Source: Providencia burhodogranariea DSM 19968
GTDB taxonomy: Bacteria > Pseudomonadota > Gammaproteobacteria > Enterobacterales > Enterobacteriaceae
Direction: 5' to 3'
DNA: 64,000 nucleotides
Assembly: GCF_000314855.2 (NCBI RefSeq)
Contig: NZ_KB233223.1
Coordinates: 102,040 to 166,039 of the forward strand
Numbering within the stretch: position 1 is the first letter of the stretch; each line of letters begins with the position of its first letter. Shown here one piece after another: positions 45,462 through 55,596 of the stretch. Below the pieces are notes generated by a model. The model saw only the letters and a program-made list of their open reading frames with translations, was not told where the DNA came from and searched no databases. The position numbers and the translations under genes were made by a program.

Positions 45462-46379
45462 ATGCTGAACAGTATCTGTCTTCGGTTTCGAGGCTTAAAC
45501 GGGGTAACTCGTGGGCTCTCTGCGCTTATCTTTTTTGTACTTCTTGGGTGCAGCAATAAAGATTGGCGTAAAAACGAGGTATTTGCCGTTCCTCTGCAAC
45601 CCTCCTTACAACAAGAAGTAATATTGGCTCGTATGGAACAAATCCTTGCGAGTCGATCTTTGACCGATGATGAGTACGCTCAGCTTTTATATGAGCGCGG
45701 AGTGTTGTATGATAGTCTCGGTCTAAGGGCGTTGGCGCGTAATGATTTTTCAACCGCATTATCCATTCGTCCTGACATTCCTGAAATTTTTAATTTTCTA
45801 GGAATTTATTTTGCGCAGGCGGGCAATTATGATGCCGCTTATGAAGCGTTTGATTCTGTATTAGAGCTTGATCCAACTTACAATTTCGCGCGTATGAATC
45901 GTGGCATCGCATTATATTACGGTGGCCGTTTCAAATTAGCGCAGGATGATCTGCTGGCGTATTATCAGATAGATCCAAATGATCCTTTTCGTACACTATG
46001 GCTTTATTTAGTTGAGAAAGACATAGACCCGCGTATAGCGCAAGGTAACCTTGCAGCTCGTTATAACAGCGCGGAGAAAGGGCAATGGGGCTGGAATATC
46101 GTAGAGTTTTACCTTGGCAATATCAGTGAAAAGACACTGATGGAACGCTTAAAAGAAACTTCTGCGGATAACACTTCGCTCGCTGAGCATCTCAGTGAAA
46201 CTAACTTCTATTTAGGTAAGCATTACCTAAGTCTGGGGGATAAGGATAGCGCTTCAACGTTATTCAAACTGACGGTGGCTAACAACGCTCACAGCTTTGT
46301 TGAACACCGCTATGCATTGTTGGAATTGGCGCTGTTAGGCCAAGAACAAGACGACCTTCTAGAATCGGGCCAGCAATAG
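45462..46379 (+). CDS. nlpI: lipoprotein NlpI
   Basis: 305-residue outer-membrane lipoprotein with tetratricopeptide repeats. It is an adaptor for the Prc protease and a scaffold for murein hydrolases. The lipobox is FFVLLGC (Cys near 30). TPR-type units follow, such as [22 protein letters not shown] and [20 protein letters not shown]. Located between pnp and deaD, as in E. coli. The N-terminus is about ten residues longer than in E. coli; a later start cannot be excluded. Confidence 0.95.
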   Translation: MLNSICLRFRGLNGVTRGLSALIFFVLLGCSNKDWRKNEVFAVPLQPSLQQEVILARMEQILASRSLTDDEYAQLLYERGVLYDSLGLRALARNDFSTALSIRPDIPEIFNFLGIYFAQAGNYDAAYEAFDSVLELDPTYNFARMNRGIALYYGGRFKLAQDDLLAYYQIDPNDPFRTLWLYLVEKDIDPRIAQGNLAARYNSAEKGQWGWNIVEFYLGNISEKTLMERLKETSADNTSLAEHLSETNFYLGKHYLSLGDKDSASTLFKLTVANNAHSFVEHRYALLELALLGQEQDDLLESGQQ

Positions 46380-46479
46380 CTGACGAACATTTCATGATTA
46401 TTTTTCTAAGTCATCATCCCTAGGGATGACGGACTATTTGTTCGTTTAATAAAACAATTTGAGCCAGTTCACATTTTAA

Positions 46480-46566
46480 ATGAAAATGACCGAAATGAAT
46501 TTCGTACGGTTATGTAAACTGGCCGCCATAGAGTATGAGGCACATTTACATGACTACCGAGACTGA
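46480..46566 (+). CDS. yrbN: small protein YrbN overlapping the deaD start
   Basis: 28 codons reading [22 protein letters not shown] and six more residues before TGA at 46564-46566. The KMTE and [10 protein letters not shown] blocks match, from memory, the 26-residue E. coli YrbN encoded at the same place between nlpI and deaD. Its last 17 bases overlap the deaD start, so its translation may control deaD. It is too short for most gene finders. Function is unknown; a leader-peptide role is inference. Confidence 0.8.
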   Translation: MKMTEMNFVRLCKLAAIEYEAHLHDYRD

Positions 46567-48511
46567 TATCTCTTTCGCTGATCTAGGTTTATCAGCGTCT
46601 ATTTTGACTGCACTTAACGACCTGGGATACGAAAAACCTTCACCAATCCAAAAGCAATGTATTCCATTGTTGCTGGATGGCAATGATGTATTGGGTATGG
46701 CACAAACTGGTAGTGGTAAAACCGCTGCATTTGGTTTGCCATTACTACACAACATTGACCCTGATTTAAAAGCTCCGCAAATCTTAGTCTTAGCACCAAC
46801 TCGAGAGTTGGCTGTTCAGGTTGCTGAAGCGATGAGCGATTTTTCTAAACACATGAGCCGCGTTAACGTTGTTGCTCTGTATGGCGGGCAACGTTATGAC
46901 GTACAGCTACGTGCTTTACGTCAAGGACCACAAGTCGTTGTTGGTACACCTGGTCGTCTTCTTGACCACTTAAAACGCGGTACTTTAGACCTGTCTAAAC
47001 TGAAAGGCTTAGTACTGGATGAAGCTGATGAAATGTTGAGAATGGGCTTTATTGAAGATGTTGAAAACATCATGAGCCAAATTCCTGCTCAGCACCAGAC
47101 AGCTCTGTTCTCGGCAACTATGCCAGAACCTATTCGTCGTATTACGCGCCGTTTCATGAAAGATCCGAAAGAAATTCGCATTCAAGCTAGCATTACAACA
47201 CGTCCAGACATTACTCAAAGCTATTGGACTGTTAGTGGTATGCGTAAAAATGAAGCATTGGTTCGTTTCTTAGAAGCGGAAGATTTTGATGCTGCAATCA
47301 TTTTCGTACGGACTAAAAACGCTACGCTAGAAGTTGCTGAAGCTCTTGAGCGTAACGGTTATAACAGCGCGGCACTGAATGGTGATATGAACCAAGCATT
47401 GCGTGAGCAAACTCTGGAACGTTTAAAAGATGGCCGTTTGGATATTCTAATCGCTACTGACGTTGCAGCTCGAGGCCTTGACGTTGAGCGTATCAGCTTA
47501 GTTGTTAACTATGATATCCCAATGGATGCAGAGTCTTATGTACACCGTATCGGCCGTACAGGTCGTGCAGGTCGTGCAGGTCGCGCATTACTGTTCGTTG
47601 AGAACCGTGAACGTCGTCTTCTGCGTAACGTTGAACGTACAATGAAACTGACTATTCCTGAAGTTGAATTGCCCGATTCTCAAGTGCTAAGCGAGCGTCG
47701 CCAAGCTAAATTTGCAGCGAAGATTCAACAGCAATTTGAAAGTAGCGATTTAGATCAGTACCGTGCATTGTTAGCTAAACTGTCTCCATCAGAAGATGTT
47801 GATATGGAAATGTTAGCAGCAGCATTGCTAAAAATGGCTCAAGGTGAGCGCGCGCTTATCCTGCCACCAGATGCACCACGCCGTCCACGTCGTGAATTTA
47901 GCGACCGTAATGACCGTGGAGATGACCGTCGTCGTGATCGCAATAGCAGCACTAACAGCAATGGTAATGGCTTTGATCGTGCTGAGCGTGGTGATCGTAG
48001 TCCTCGTCGCGAGCGTCGTGACGTTGGCGATATGGAGATGTATCGTATCGAAGTGGGTCGTGATGATGGCGTGGAAGTTCGTCACATCGTTGGCGCGATT
48101 GCTAACGAAGCAGACATCAGCAGCCGTTATATTGGTAATATCAAACTTTATGGTACTCACTCAACGATTGAGCTGCCAAAAGGGATGCCAACGGATGTAT
48201 TAACTCACTTAAGCCGTGCTCGTGTTCTTAACAAACCAATGCAAATGCAATTGGTTGGTGATGCACAACCATTCGAACGTCGTGAGCGTCGTGGTGGTAG
48301 CGAAGGTGGTTTCGGTGCAGGCCGTCGTAACGACCGTGAAGGTAGTAGCCGTCGTGGTGCTGGTGACCGTGAAGGTGGCAACCGTCGTGGTGGTGCAGGT
48401 GCCGGCGCTGGTAACCGTGACCGTGGTAACACAAGTAGTGCCCCACGAGCACGTACTGAAGAAAGCAACACTGCAGCTCCACGCCGTCGTAGCTCTAGTC
48501 ATAACGCATAA
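46550..48511 (+). CDS. deaD: DEAD-box RNA helicase DeaD/CsdA
   Basis: 653-residue cold-shock helicase for 50S assembly and mRNA decay. Motif I AQTGSGKT, motif Ia PTRELAVQ, motif II DEADE, motif III SAT and motif [13 protein letters not shown] are intact. The RNA-binding DbpA-like domain (about 485-560) follows and the tail is rich in Arg/Gly ([12 protein letters not shown]). The ATG at 46550 with GAGG 9 nt upstream matches the family start; an ATG at 46535 is less likely. The Arg/Gly-rich 3' end creates several long antisense open frames that are not genes. Confidence 0.96.
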   Translation: MTTETDISFADLGLSASILTALNDLGYEKPSPIQKQCIPLLLDGNDVLGMAQTGSGKTAAFGLPLLHNIDPDLKAPQILVLAPTRELAVQVAEAMSDFSKHMSRVNVVALYGGQRYDVQLRALRQGPQVVVGTPGRLLDHLKRGTLDLSKLKGLVLDEADEMLRMGFIEDVENIMSQIPAQHQTALFSATMPEPIRRITRRFMKDPKEIRIQASITTRPDITQSYWTVSGMRKNEALVRFLEAEDFDAAIIFVRTKNATLEVAEALERNGYNSAALNGDMNQALREQTLERLKDGRLDILIATDVAARGLDVERISLVVNYDIPMDAESYVHRIGRTGRAGRAGRALLFVENRERRLLRNVERTMKLTIPEVELPDSQVLSERRQAKFAAKIQQQFESSDLDQYRALLAKLSPSEDVDMEMLAAALLKMAQGERALILPPDAPRRPRREFSDRNDRGDDRRRDRNSSTNSNGNGFDRAERGDRSPRRERRDVGDMEMYRIEVGRDDGVEVRHIVGAIANEADISSRYIGNIKLYGTHSTIELPKGMPTDVLTHLSRARVLNKPMQMQLVGDAQPFERRERRGGSEGGFGAGRRNDREGSSRRGAGDREGGNRRGGAGAGAGNRDRGNTSSAPRARTEESNTAAPRRRSSSHNA

Positions 48512-48587
48512 TTAATTTTGCTACGAGCTTCTGAGAAAGAAGCTCGCAAGTAAAAAGTAAAACCCGCTATCTAAAATAGATATGAAG

Positions 48588-49019
48588 TGACCCCATAAAG
48601 TTGGACACTTTTAATTAAGCGGCTTGTAAGGCCTGATTTCGATATTCAACCGGAGTCAGGCCTTTTAATTTGGCTTTGATCCGTTTGGTATTGTAATACT
48701 CTATATCTTCGTCAATTTTATCAATCAGTTCATCGGCATCTCGAAAACGATAACCATGATACATTTCTGATTTTAATAGACCGAAAAAGTTCTCTGCAAC
48801 GGTATTATCTAAGCAGTTACCCTTTCTTGACATGCTTTGTTTAACACCATTATTAGCAAGCTGTTTCTGATATTGATGATTTCGATAGTGCCAACCTTGA
48901 TCACTGTGTAATAACGGTTTTTGAGTTTTGGTTAATCTAGACAATCCTCTTTTTAGCATCTCCATGACCAACGTTAAGCGTGTATTTTTAGCCACCTCAT
49001 AGGCAACATTTTGGATCTA
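48588..49019 (-). mobile_element. remnant of an IS3-family insertion sequence
   Basis: The end TGACCCCATAAAGTTGGACA at 48588-48607 is an IS3-family terminal inverted repeat. Behind it lies only the C-terminal part of the OrfB transposase. The 5' half of OrfB, OrfA and the other end are missing, since homology stops near 49016. It cannot transpose on its own. It sits right after deaD, at the boundary to a region that differs from E. coli. Confidence 0.8.
48615..49016 (-). pseudogene. IS3-family OrfB transposase, C-terminal fragment
   Basis: The open frame (last in-frame stop upstream at 49017-49019) covers QNVAYEVAKNTRLTL to the C-terminus. The second catalytic Asp (LLHSDQGWHY) and the catalytic Glu (DNTVAENFFGLLKSE) of the DDE triad are present, as is the TPVEYR tail motif, but the first Asp and the whole N-terminus are gone. 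Truncated, so presumably inactive. Confidence 0.85.
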
Positions 49020-49101
49020 CAACGCTATGATCTATTTCTGGAGAATTACAGTGCTTGCTTGATAAAAAATTTAATAAAGGTGGGTTACAATTCTCCCAAT
49101 A

Positions 49102-49476
49102 TTATTTTTTACTCAGTAGCTCTTCAGCTTGTTTTTGTGGCATCGGCAAGTGGTCATGGCTAACGACCACTTTTTTTACTTTATGATTAAAGGCACTGAC
49201 AGTAATTTCTTCTAAAAGCCGAACTTCAACCGGGCTTAGGCCACCCTCATTTTTTTCTAGAGCTTGAACAATAATACGGTGATGTGTTGTCAAAGGCAGT
49301 CTAACGTTGAGTTTCATGGCATCAATAAGTTGCACCAAAAGGCTTTGAGCAACAATAAAATCACCAATGATCAGCCGTGATGACGAAAATTTTCCTGTTG
49401 CAGTGTGCTCTTCGTGGGTCTCTAAATTTTTTAATGTCATTGAATCGGTACGAAACTGCAAGTAGAAGTCAGCCAT
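49102..49476 (-). CDS. small protein of unknown function
   Basis: 124 residues from the ATG at 49476 (AAGGAG 7 nt upstream; an ATG 11 codons earlier has weaker support). No signal peptide or membrane segment. A segment near residues 35-50 (LIIGDFIVAQSLLVQLI), followed by PLTTHHRIIVQALE and LSPVEVRLLEEI, loosely recalls the DGVIADF/VTE..L region of the actin-like MreB. This is a weak impression; I do not recognise the family. It lies alone between the IS remnant and btsR. Confidence 0.7.
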   Translation of the reverse strand: MADFYLQFRTDSMTLKNLETHEEHTATGKFSSSRLIIGDFIVAQSLLVQLIDAMKLNVRLPLTTHHRIIVQALEKNEGGLSPVEVRLLEEITVSAFNHKVKKVVVSHDHLPMPQKQAEELLSKK

Positions 49477-49617
49477 CAGTGATCTCCTTATATATTTATC
49501 ATTTTTCAAGTTGTTTTGATTTCTTTACGAATTATCATTCCTTGAAATTTTTCAACTAGAATAGTTTCGAGGGTAAGTGTTATGCAGCTTGAACTATTTT
49601 ATAAACATATTAATAAG

Positions 49618-50334
49618 TTAAATTAATCCAAGTGCCTCTTTTAACGGTTTTAAATAGCGGCGGCTTACTGGGATATGTTCGCCTGAACATAAGACTAGCT
49701 CTGCTTGTCCATTATCGCCAAACAAAATCTCACTTAGTTTCGTCATGTTGACCAAATATTGACGATGGCAACGAACTAGAGGGGTGCGTAATTCTAACGT
49801 CCTGAGAGTCAATTCAGTAAAGCCTTCTTGGCCTTGAGTACTCATTACATAGACACCACTCATTCTAGAGGTGATATATTGCACTTCATCTAATTTCATC
49901 AACCAAATACGGCTATGGCCTGTGCAGGGAATAAATTTTAAAGGTTCGTGTTCGCTAAGAATTTCAAGATTCTGTTTTTGCCTTCCCTGACGTAAACGTG
50001 TCAGGGTTTTATTGAGCCTTTCATTTTCTAGAGGTTTTAATAAATAATCAAAAGCATGCTCTTCAAAAGCTTGGATTGCGAATTCATTAAATGCCGTTAA
50101 AAAAACAATATAAGGCCTATCTTCTGGGTCGAGCATACGTACCATTTCAAGACCTGTAATGCGTGGCATCTGAATATCAAGAAAAACCACATCCGGTTTC
50201 TTTTTATGGATGACACTTATCGCTTCAATGGCATTAGCGCATTCGCCAATAATATCAATTTCATCATGTTCTTCGAGCAAACAACGTAAGTTTTCCCGTG
50301 CTAGTGGTTCATCATCCACAATTAATACATTCAT
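49618..50334 (-). CDS. btsR: LytTR-family response regulator BtsR
   Basis: 238-residue regulator (YehT in E. coli, 239). Receiver domain about 1-120 with the phospho-Asp in [16 protein letters not shown] (near 54) and KPLENERL lysine; LytTR DNA-binding domain about 135-238 ([37 protein letters not shown]). With BtsS it senses extracellular pyruvate in E. coli and activates the transporter gene btsT, which is not in this window. It follows btsS on the same strand after 63 bp. Confidence 0.93.
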   Translation of the reverse strand: MNVLIVDDEPLARENLRCLLEEHDEIDIIGECANAIEAISVIHKKKPDVVFLDIQMPRITGLEMVRMLDPEDRPYIVFLTAFNEFAIQAFEEHAFDYLLKPLENERLNKTLTRLRQGRQKQNLEILSEHEPLKFIPCTGHSRIWLMKLDEVQYITSRMSGVYVMSTQGQEGFTELTLRTLELRTPLVRCHRQYLVNMTKLSEILFGDNGQAELVLCSGEHIPVSRRYLKPLKEALGLI

Positions 50335-50335
50335 A

Positions 50336-50384
50336 TATACTCTTTATACTTCAAGTTACATGTAACTTAAATTATTTTGATTAC
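50336..50384. repeat. minimal ERIC-like palindrome between btsS and btsR
   Basis: TTATACTTCAAGTTAC and GTAACTTAAATTATTTTGA, separated by AT, reproduce the two outer arms of the ERIC-like repeat with the whole interior gone. Placed between the two genes it would form a hairpin in the btsS-btsR mRNA. Confidence 0.6.
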
Positions 50385-50397
50385 AAGCCTAATCATT

Positions 50398-52083
50398 TTA
50401 TTGTTTTAGCGAGTAGGGTAGCCGCAGCTGTACTCGTGTGAATTTTTCAGTTTCATATTCGACACTAACACCATATTGCTCGCCATATTTTAGGCGTAAA
50501 CGTTTATCAACCAAGCTCATTCCTAATCCGTCACTCTGTGGCTTGGGTTGATAAAGACCTGCATTATCTTCGATTTCAATATAAACCTGTTCGCCACGAA
50601 TATAGCCTCTTATTGTAATATATCCGGTATCTAATAATTGTGAAGTTCCATGTTTAATTGCATTTTCAACAATAGGTTGTAGTGAAAATGCGGGTAAATT
50701 TACCTGTTTTAGCGTGTCAGAGATATCCAGTTCTATCTGTAATTTTTCACGGAAGCGTGCTTTTTCAATTTGTAAGTAAGCATTCACATGCTCTATCTCT
50801 TCACCGAGAGTGGCATGCTGTTCAGGACGTTTGAGATTATTTCGAAAGAAAGTCGAAATATACTGTACTAACTGGCTGGCTTGTTGACTATCTCGACGGA
50901 TAATCGCTTGCAGTGTGTTGAGTGCATTAAATAAAAAGTGAGGATTTACTTGCGCATGAAGTAGCTTCACTTCTGACTGTAACAAAGATTGTTTATTACG
51001 TTCATATTGCCCAGCAAGGATCTGTGCAGAAAACAAGCTAGCAATCCCTTCGCCAAGTGTTCGGTTGATAGAACTGAACAATTTATTTTTAGCTTCATAC
51101 AGCTTAATAGTTCCAATTACCTGATTATTTTCCCCTCTTAATGGGATAACCAAGGCAGAACCTAACTTACAAGTAGCGCATAATGAACATTTATAAGGAG
51201 TTTCATTGCCATCGGCATAGACAACCTCATTGTTGTCGATAGCTTGTTTGGATTGTTTTGAGGCGATTGGCGTACCGGGTTGATGGTGATCAGCCCCTAT
51301 GCCAATAAACGCTAAAATTTTATCTCTATCGGTAATCGCAACGGCACCTATTTCGAGTTCTTGATAGATGATTTTTGCAACTTTCATACTGTTATCAGCA
51401 TTGAAACCTTTGCGCAAAATGCCGTCTGTACAAAGTGCGATTTTGAGAGCTTGTGCTGAAAATGCAGTGGTATATTTTTCAACAATGGCGCGGCGATCGA
51501 GTAAAATACGAATAAACATTGCAGCACCGATAGTATTTGCGATAACCATTGGGGCTGCTATATTTCTAACTAGTTCTAATGCTTCATCAAAAGGTCGAGC
51601 AAGTAGAAGAATGATCAGCATCTGAATGATTTCAGCGAAAAAAGTGACACAACTGGCGGTGATAGGATTGAATATTTTGTGTATTTGGCCGCGCTTCATG
51701 TAATAGCGATGGACTAAGCCACCAATTAAACCTTCAACAATAGTGGATACCATACAGCTAAATGCCGTCATTCCGCCGAGCGAATAGCGGTGTAATCCCC
51801 CAGTAAAACCAACAGCGAATCCTACAGCTGGACCACCAAGAAGACCGCCCAGCACAGAGCCGATAGCTCGTGTGTTAGCAATGGAGTCATTGATATGCAA
51901 ACCAAAATAGGTTCCCATAATACAAAAGACAGAGAAAATGACGTAGCACATTACTTTATGTGGCAGACGGATAGTCACGTTCAATAAAGGGATTACAAGG
52001 GGCGTTTTACTTAGAGCCCAAGCAATAACTAAATAGACGCACATCTGCTGCAATAAAAGCAGAATGAGATCAAATTCGTACAT
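50398..52083 (-). CDS. btsS: sensor histidine kinase BtsS (LytS type)
   Basis: 561-residue inner-membrane kinase, same length as E. coli BtsS (YehU). About six N-terminal membrane segments (5TM-LYT type, to about 195; GGLLGGPAVGFAVGFTGGLHRY), a GAF domain (about 215-345) with the cysteine cluster CSLCATC near 295, the phospho-acceptor His in HAQVNPHFLFNALNTL (near 380), and an ATPase domain (VENAIKHG and DGLGMSLVDKRL). A high-affinity pyruvate receptor in E. coli; inferred here. Confidence 0.93.
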   Translation of the reverse strand: MYEFDLILLLLQQMCVYLVIAWALSKTPLVIPLLNVTIRLPHKVMCYVIFSVFCIMGTYFGLHINDSIANTRAIGSVLGGLLGGPAVGFAVGFTGGLHRYSLGGMTAFSCMVSTIVEGLIGGLVHRYYMKRGQIHKIFNPITASCVTFFAEIIQMLIILLLARPFDEALELVRNIAAPMVIANTIGAAMFIRILLDRRAIVEKYTTAFSAQALKIALCTDGILRKGFNADNSMKVAKIIYQELEIGAVAITDRDKILAFIGIGADHHQPGTPIASKQSKQAIDNNEVVYADGNETPYKCSLCATCKLGSALVIPLRGENNQVIGTIKLYEAKNKLFSSINRTLGEGIASLFSAQILAGQYERNKQSLLQSEVKLLHAQVNPHFLFNALNTLQAIIRRDSQQASQLVQYISTFFRNNLKRPEQHATLGEEIEHVNAYLQIEKARFREKLQIELDISDTLKQVNLPAFSLQPIVENAIKHGTSQLLDTGYITIRGYIRGEQVYIEIEDNAGLYQPKPQSDGLGMSLVDKRLRLKYGEQYGVSVEYETEKFTRVQLRLPYSLKQ

Positions 52084-52322
52084 AAGGTTTCCAGTTTCGG
52101 TATTTCAACGTGATTATTGTAACGTAACCCTTAAATTTGGTCATAGCGATTTACAGAAAGTAAACTATCTTTATTTGACATAAGAGTTGAGGCGATTCAA
52201 TATTAGGGGTTATCCCTAGATGTGTGACTTTGCGCACAAATTTCTTAACGCTGTATAACTAAATACTGCGATAATCTTATAGAGATAGTTTCGCCCGTGA
52301 TTATTTAAGGTTTATATTAATA

Positions 52323-53294
52323 ATGAAAAAAAGAACAATAGCACTAATTTTGTTGATGCTGATTTTGATAGCGGTGGCTGCACTTTTTCATTCTCATAAT
52401 CAATTTTTATTGTTGCAAGGTGAAGTTGATGCACCTGAAGTCATGGTCACGTCTAAAGCGAAAGGTCGTGTTATTGAGCGCCATATTGAACGTGGGGATG
52501 ATGTTAAAAAAGGTCAATTATTATTGACGTTAGAAAGCCCTGAATTGGCGGCACAATATGCTGCATCGAAAGCTGCAGCGGCCCAAGCTAGAGCTAAACT
52601 AGCTCTTTCAGTCAATGGTACCCGAGAAGAAACTATCCGTAACTTGCAAGCCTCACTAGCGCAAGCGAAGTCTCAGTATCAAAATGCTACTCGCGAATAT
52701 AACCGTTTAAATAATTTATCTGCTAAAGGTTATGTTTCAGCTAATGAACTCGATAGCGCACGTAAAGCTAAAGATGTGGCTTTTCAACAAGTACAAGGCG
52801 CACAAGCACAACTTGAAGAAGCTAAAAATGGTGATCGTATTGAACAGCGTCAGCAATATGAAGCTGCACTTCATGAAGAAGAGCAAAAATTAGCAGAAAT
52901 ACAGGTACAACTTGATGATTTACAAGTCAGAGCGCCTGTTGATGGTGAGATAGGACCCATCCCTGCTGAAGTTGGGGAAATCTTTAATGCAGGTAGCCCA
53001 CTGGTGACGATGATCCGTCTGCCGGAATCTTACTTTATCTATAATTTACGTGAAGATATTCTCGCTGATGTCAAAAAAGGCGATAAAGTTCAATTAGAGG
53101 TGCCGGCATTAGGCGACAAAAAAGTTGAAGCGGTGATCCGTTATATTGCACCGAAGGGCGATTACGCGACCAAGAGGGCAACGCGTGCAACGGGTGATTT
53201 CGATTTAAAAACTTTTGAGGTCCGTATGTACCCTCTAGAGCCAATTGATGGCTTAAGACCTGGAATGAGCGTGTTATGGCGCTGGGATAAATAA
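52323..53294 (+). CDS. HlyD-family membrane fusion protein
   Basis: 323-residue periplasmic adaptor. One N-terminal membrane anchor (about 6-22), a lipoyl-like half (GEVDAPEVMVTSKAKGRVIE), a long alpha-helical coiled coil (about 75-190, rich in Ala/Gln/Lys) and a second lipoyl/beta-barrel half (DLQVRAPVDGEIG, LRPGMSVLW). It resembles E. coli YhiI. It is followed after 11 bp by two ABC-2 permease genes, so it is the first gene of an exporter operon. No outer-membrane factor lies nearby; TolC could serve (inference). Confidence 0.9.
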   Translation: MKKRTIALILLMLILIAVAALFHSHNQFLLLQGEVDAPEVMVTSKAKGRVIERHIERGDDVKKGQLLLTLESPELAAQYAASKAAAAQARAKLALSVNGTREETIRNLQASLAQAKSQYQNATREYNRLNNLSAKGYVSANELDSARKAKDVAFQQVQGAQAQLEEAKNGDRIEQRQQYEAALHEEEQKLAEIQVQLDDLQVRAPVDGEIGPIPAEVGEIFNAGSPLVTMIRLPESYFIYNLREDILADVKKGDKVQLEVPALGDKKVEAVIRYIAPKGDYATKRATRATGDFDLKTFEVRMYPLEPIDGLRPGMSVLWRWDK

Positions 53295-53305
53295 AAGGCG
53301 CGGGT

Positions 53306-54451
53306 ATGAACTTAAAATTTGCTTGGCATGGTTTTGAACATGCGTTTAGTCGAGAAACACAAGCTGCGATTCGTAGTCCAGTCTTTCACTGGTTAAGTTG
53401 GCTTTTCCCTCTAATGCTATTTACATTAGTGAGTGCTAACTTCTCTGAAGGGACATTAATGAATCTGCCTGTTTCAGTCGTGGATAACGATCATAGCCCG
53501 GCTTCTCGACAAGTTATCAGGGATTTAAATGCAGGTCCTCATGCTGATGTTAAGTCTACAGATAATAATCTCAACACATCATTAAAACGGCTAGCCAGCG
53601 CAAAAGACTATGCACTGTTGTATATCCCAACAAATTTTGAATCTGACGTGTTACGCGGCCGCCAGCCTGAATTGCGTATGTATTACAATGCATTATTTTA
53701 TGCATCAGGAAGTTATGCCATTCAAGACTTTAGTGGGCTAGTGGCTGAGTTAAATGCTAAATACCGTACTCAACTGGCTCATTCAATGGGGAAAGCTTTA
53801 CCTGCCTTGGCACAAGTCTCGCTTTCTTATGACAGCTTATTTAATCCCAGCGGTAGTTATATTTATTATCAGCAATTTGCGGCAACCATCCATATGCTGC
53901 AACTGTTTGTCGTGACTTGTACGATTTATACCTTATCACGAAGCTCAATTTTGCAGAGCGTCAAGCCTTTTGCTATGGCTGTACTAGGCAAAATGGCACC
54001 TTATACTTTATTTTTCACAACGTTATTGGTTGTTGAGCTAGCTGCATTGGTGAGCATCTTTGATGCTAAGGTGGTGGGAAATCCCCTCTATATGATAATG
54101 GTAGGGTTCTTTTATGTAATAGCGGCACAAAGTATAGGGTTATTGCTGTTTAGTTTCACAGCCAGTGCTATTACGGCTTATAGCTTAATTGGTATGTTAG
54201 TGAGTATTGCGTTAGCCTTCTCTGGAATGGCAGTACCTGAGCTATCAATGATTTTACCTGCTCAGATTATTTCAAACATTGAGCCACTAACTCATACATT
54301 GAATGCGATGTTTGATATCTTCCTGCGGGAAATATCATTTGGACGTATTATTCAGGTTTGCTTATTTTTACTGATTTACCCGATTGTAACGGCCCTTCTT
54401 ATTCGTAAGCGGTTAGCTAAGCGTATCGCGGCACAAGGAGGAGAGCTTTAA
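53306..54451 (+). CDS. ABC-2 type permease, first of a pair
   Basis: 381-residue inner-membrane protein: one N-terminal membrane segment (about 28-46), a large periplasmic domain that opens with LPVSVVDNDHSPASRQVIRDLNA, then five C-terminal membrane segments (from about 190). It matches the ABC-2/YhhJ type. AAGG lies 9 nt upstream. Its stop shares one base with the start of the next permease (TAATG). It is homologous to the following gene; the pair probably forms a heterodimer. No ATP-binding subunit is encoded in the operon. Confidence 0.9.
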   Translation: MNLKFAWHGFEHAFSRETQAAIRSPVFHWLSWLFPLMLFTLVSANFSEGTLMNLPVSVVDNDHSPASRQVIRDLNAGPHADVKSTDNNLNTSLKRLASAKDYALLYIPTNFESDVLRGRQPELRMYYNALFYASGSYAIQDFSGLVAELNAKYRTQLAHSMGKALPALAQVSLSYDSLFNPSGSYIYYQQFAATIHMLQLFVVTCTIYTLSRSSILQSVKPFAMAVLGKMAPYTLFFTTLLVVELAALVSIFDAKVVGNPLYMIMVGFFYVIAAQSIGLLLFSFTASAITAYSLIGMLVSIALAFSGMAVPELSMILPAQIISNIEPLTHTLNAMFDIFLREISFGRIIQVCLFLLIYPIVTALLIRKRLAKRIAAQGGEL

Positions 54452-55596
54452 TGCAGATGTACTTTGCTACCTTCCGTAAAGTGTTGTTAGGCATGTTAGA
54501 TAAGCCTATGTGGCTGCTACTGCTTGTTTCGTTGTGTGTAATGAGTTTAGTCTATGCGAAGCCAGTACTTTGGGATTTGCCAGTCGCGGTTATTGATATG
54601 GATCACAGTGTTGCTAGTCGTACTTTGATCCGTGATTTGGATGCAGCACCAAAATTGAAGTTACATAGCTTTGATAACTTAGCACAAGCAAGAAAGGACA
54701 TGATAGATAGGCAATTATTTGCCATCATTATCATTCCTACTGATTTTGAACAATTTTTACTTAATGGTAAAAATATTACAATTCCCGTTTATGGTGATGC
54801 GACAAACCGGCTAGCGAGTGGTCAAATTCAACAAGAGTTAGTAAGCGCTTACCAGACGCTACTGAATAGCTATAACACGCAACTATTAGTAAATTCGGGC
54901 TTCAGTAAAGAACAAGCTAGTGTCATTATTACACCAATACGAAGTGTTACTGAGCCATTATATAATCCCGGTGTCAGCTTTGCTGCAATTGTGTTTCCTG
55001 GTTTGTTAGTCATGTTATTACAGCATTCATTACTCATTGCCTGTGTTCGTGTGAGTGTTGCTATTCGTAGTACACCGAAAGGTAAACCCCCTTTAGCAGT
55101 ATATTTAGGCGCTTTGTCTGCTCTGATCCCGATTTGGTTATTTTTATCTACAGTATTCTTTGCATTGTGGCCTTGGATTTTGGGTTATCGCCAAGAGGCG
55201 CCTTTATATGAACTGTGGATGTTAACCTTCCCGTTCTTACTTGCTGTGATTGGCTTAGGTAAGCTGGTAACTGAGTGTCTACGTAGTGTGGAAATGATTT
55301 ATCTCACACTGGCATTTATTACGACTCCTGTTTTTTATATGTCAGGTACTATTTGGCCACTACAGGCGATGCCTGAGTGGGTACGTATGATTGCTTCAGC
55401 CTTACCGTCAACATGGGCGACTAGCGCTATTGCGGGCATAAATCAGATGGGATTACCATTTAGTGGTGTTTTAATGGATATCGTAATGATGTTAGTCCTT
55501 GGGGTAATTTATTCGGTAATTGGTGTCTTTATCGGAATGTTACGCGACGGGGAATTGCGTCATATCGCCCATAAGATTCACCACCGGCTAAAATAG
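54451..55596 (+). CDS. ABC-2 type permease, second of a pair
   Basis: 381 residues, the same length and topology as the preceding paralogue, with the corresponding LPVAVIDMDHSVASRTLIRDLDA segment near residues 43-65 and five C-terminal membrane segments including the conserved FYMSGTIWPL loop. Translation is coupled to the first permease by the TAATG overlap. In E. coli-like YhiI/RbbA/YhhJ systems an ATPase is fused or adjacent; none is seen here, so it must come from elsewhere if the exporter is active. Confidence 0.9.
   Translation: MQMYFATFRKVLLGMLDKPMWLLLLVSLCVMSLVYAKPVLWDLPVAVIDMDHSVASRTLIRDLDAAPKLKLHSFDNLAQARKDMIDRQLFAIIIIPTDFEQFLLNGKNITIPVYGDATNRLASGQIQQELVSAYQTLLNSYNTQLLVNSGFSKEQASVIITPIRSVTEPLYNPGVSFAAIVFPGLLVMLLQHSLLIACVRVSVAIRSTPKGKPPLAVYLGALSALIPIWLFLSTVFFALWPWILGYRQEAPLYELWMLTFPFLLAVIGLGKLVTECLRSVEMIYLTLAFITTPVFYMSGTIWPLQAMPEWVRMIASALPSTWATSAIAGINQMGLPFSGVLMDIVMMLVLGVIYSVIGVFIGMLRDGELRHIAHKIHHRLK

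Noticed and set aside
47828-48502. Several long antisense and alternate-frame open frames over the deaD 3' end
   Set aside because: They are low-complexity Thr/Ile or Arg/Pro shadows of the Arg/Gly/Asp-rich deaD tail and have no ribosome-binding sites.
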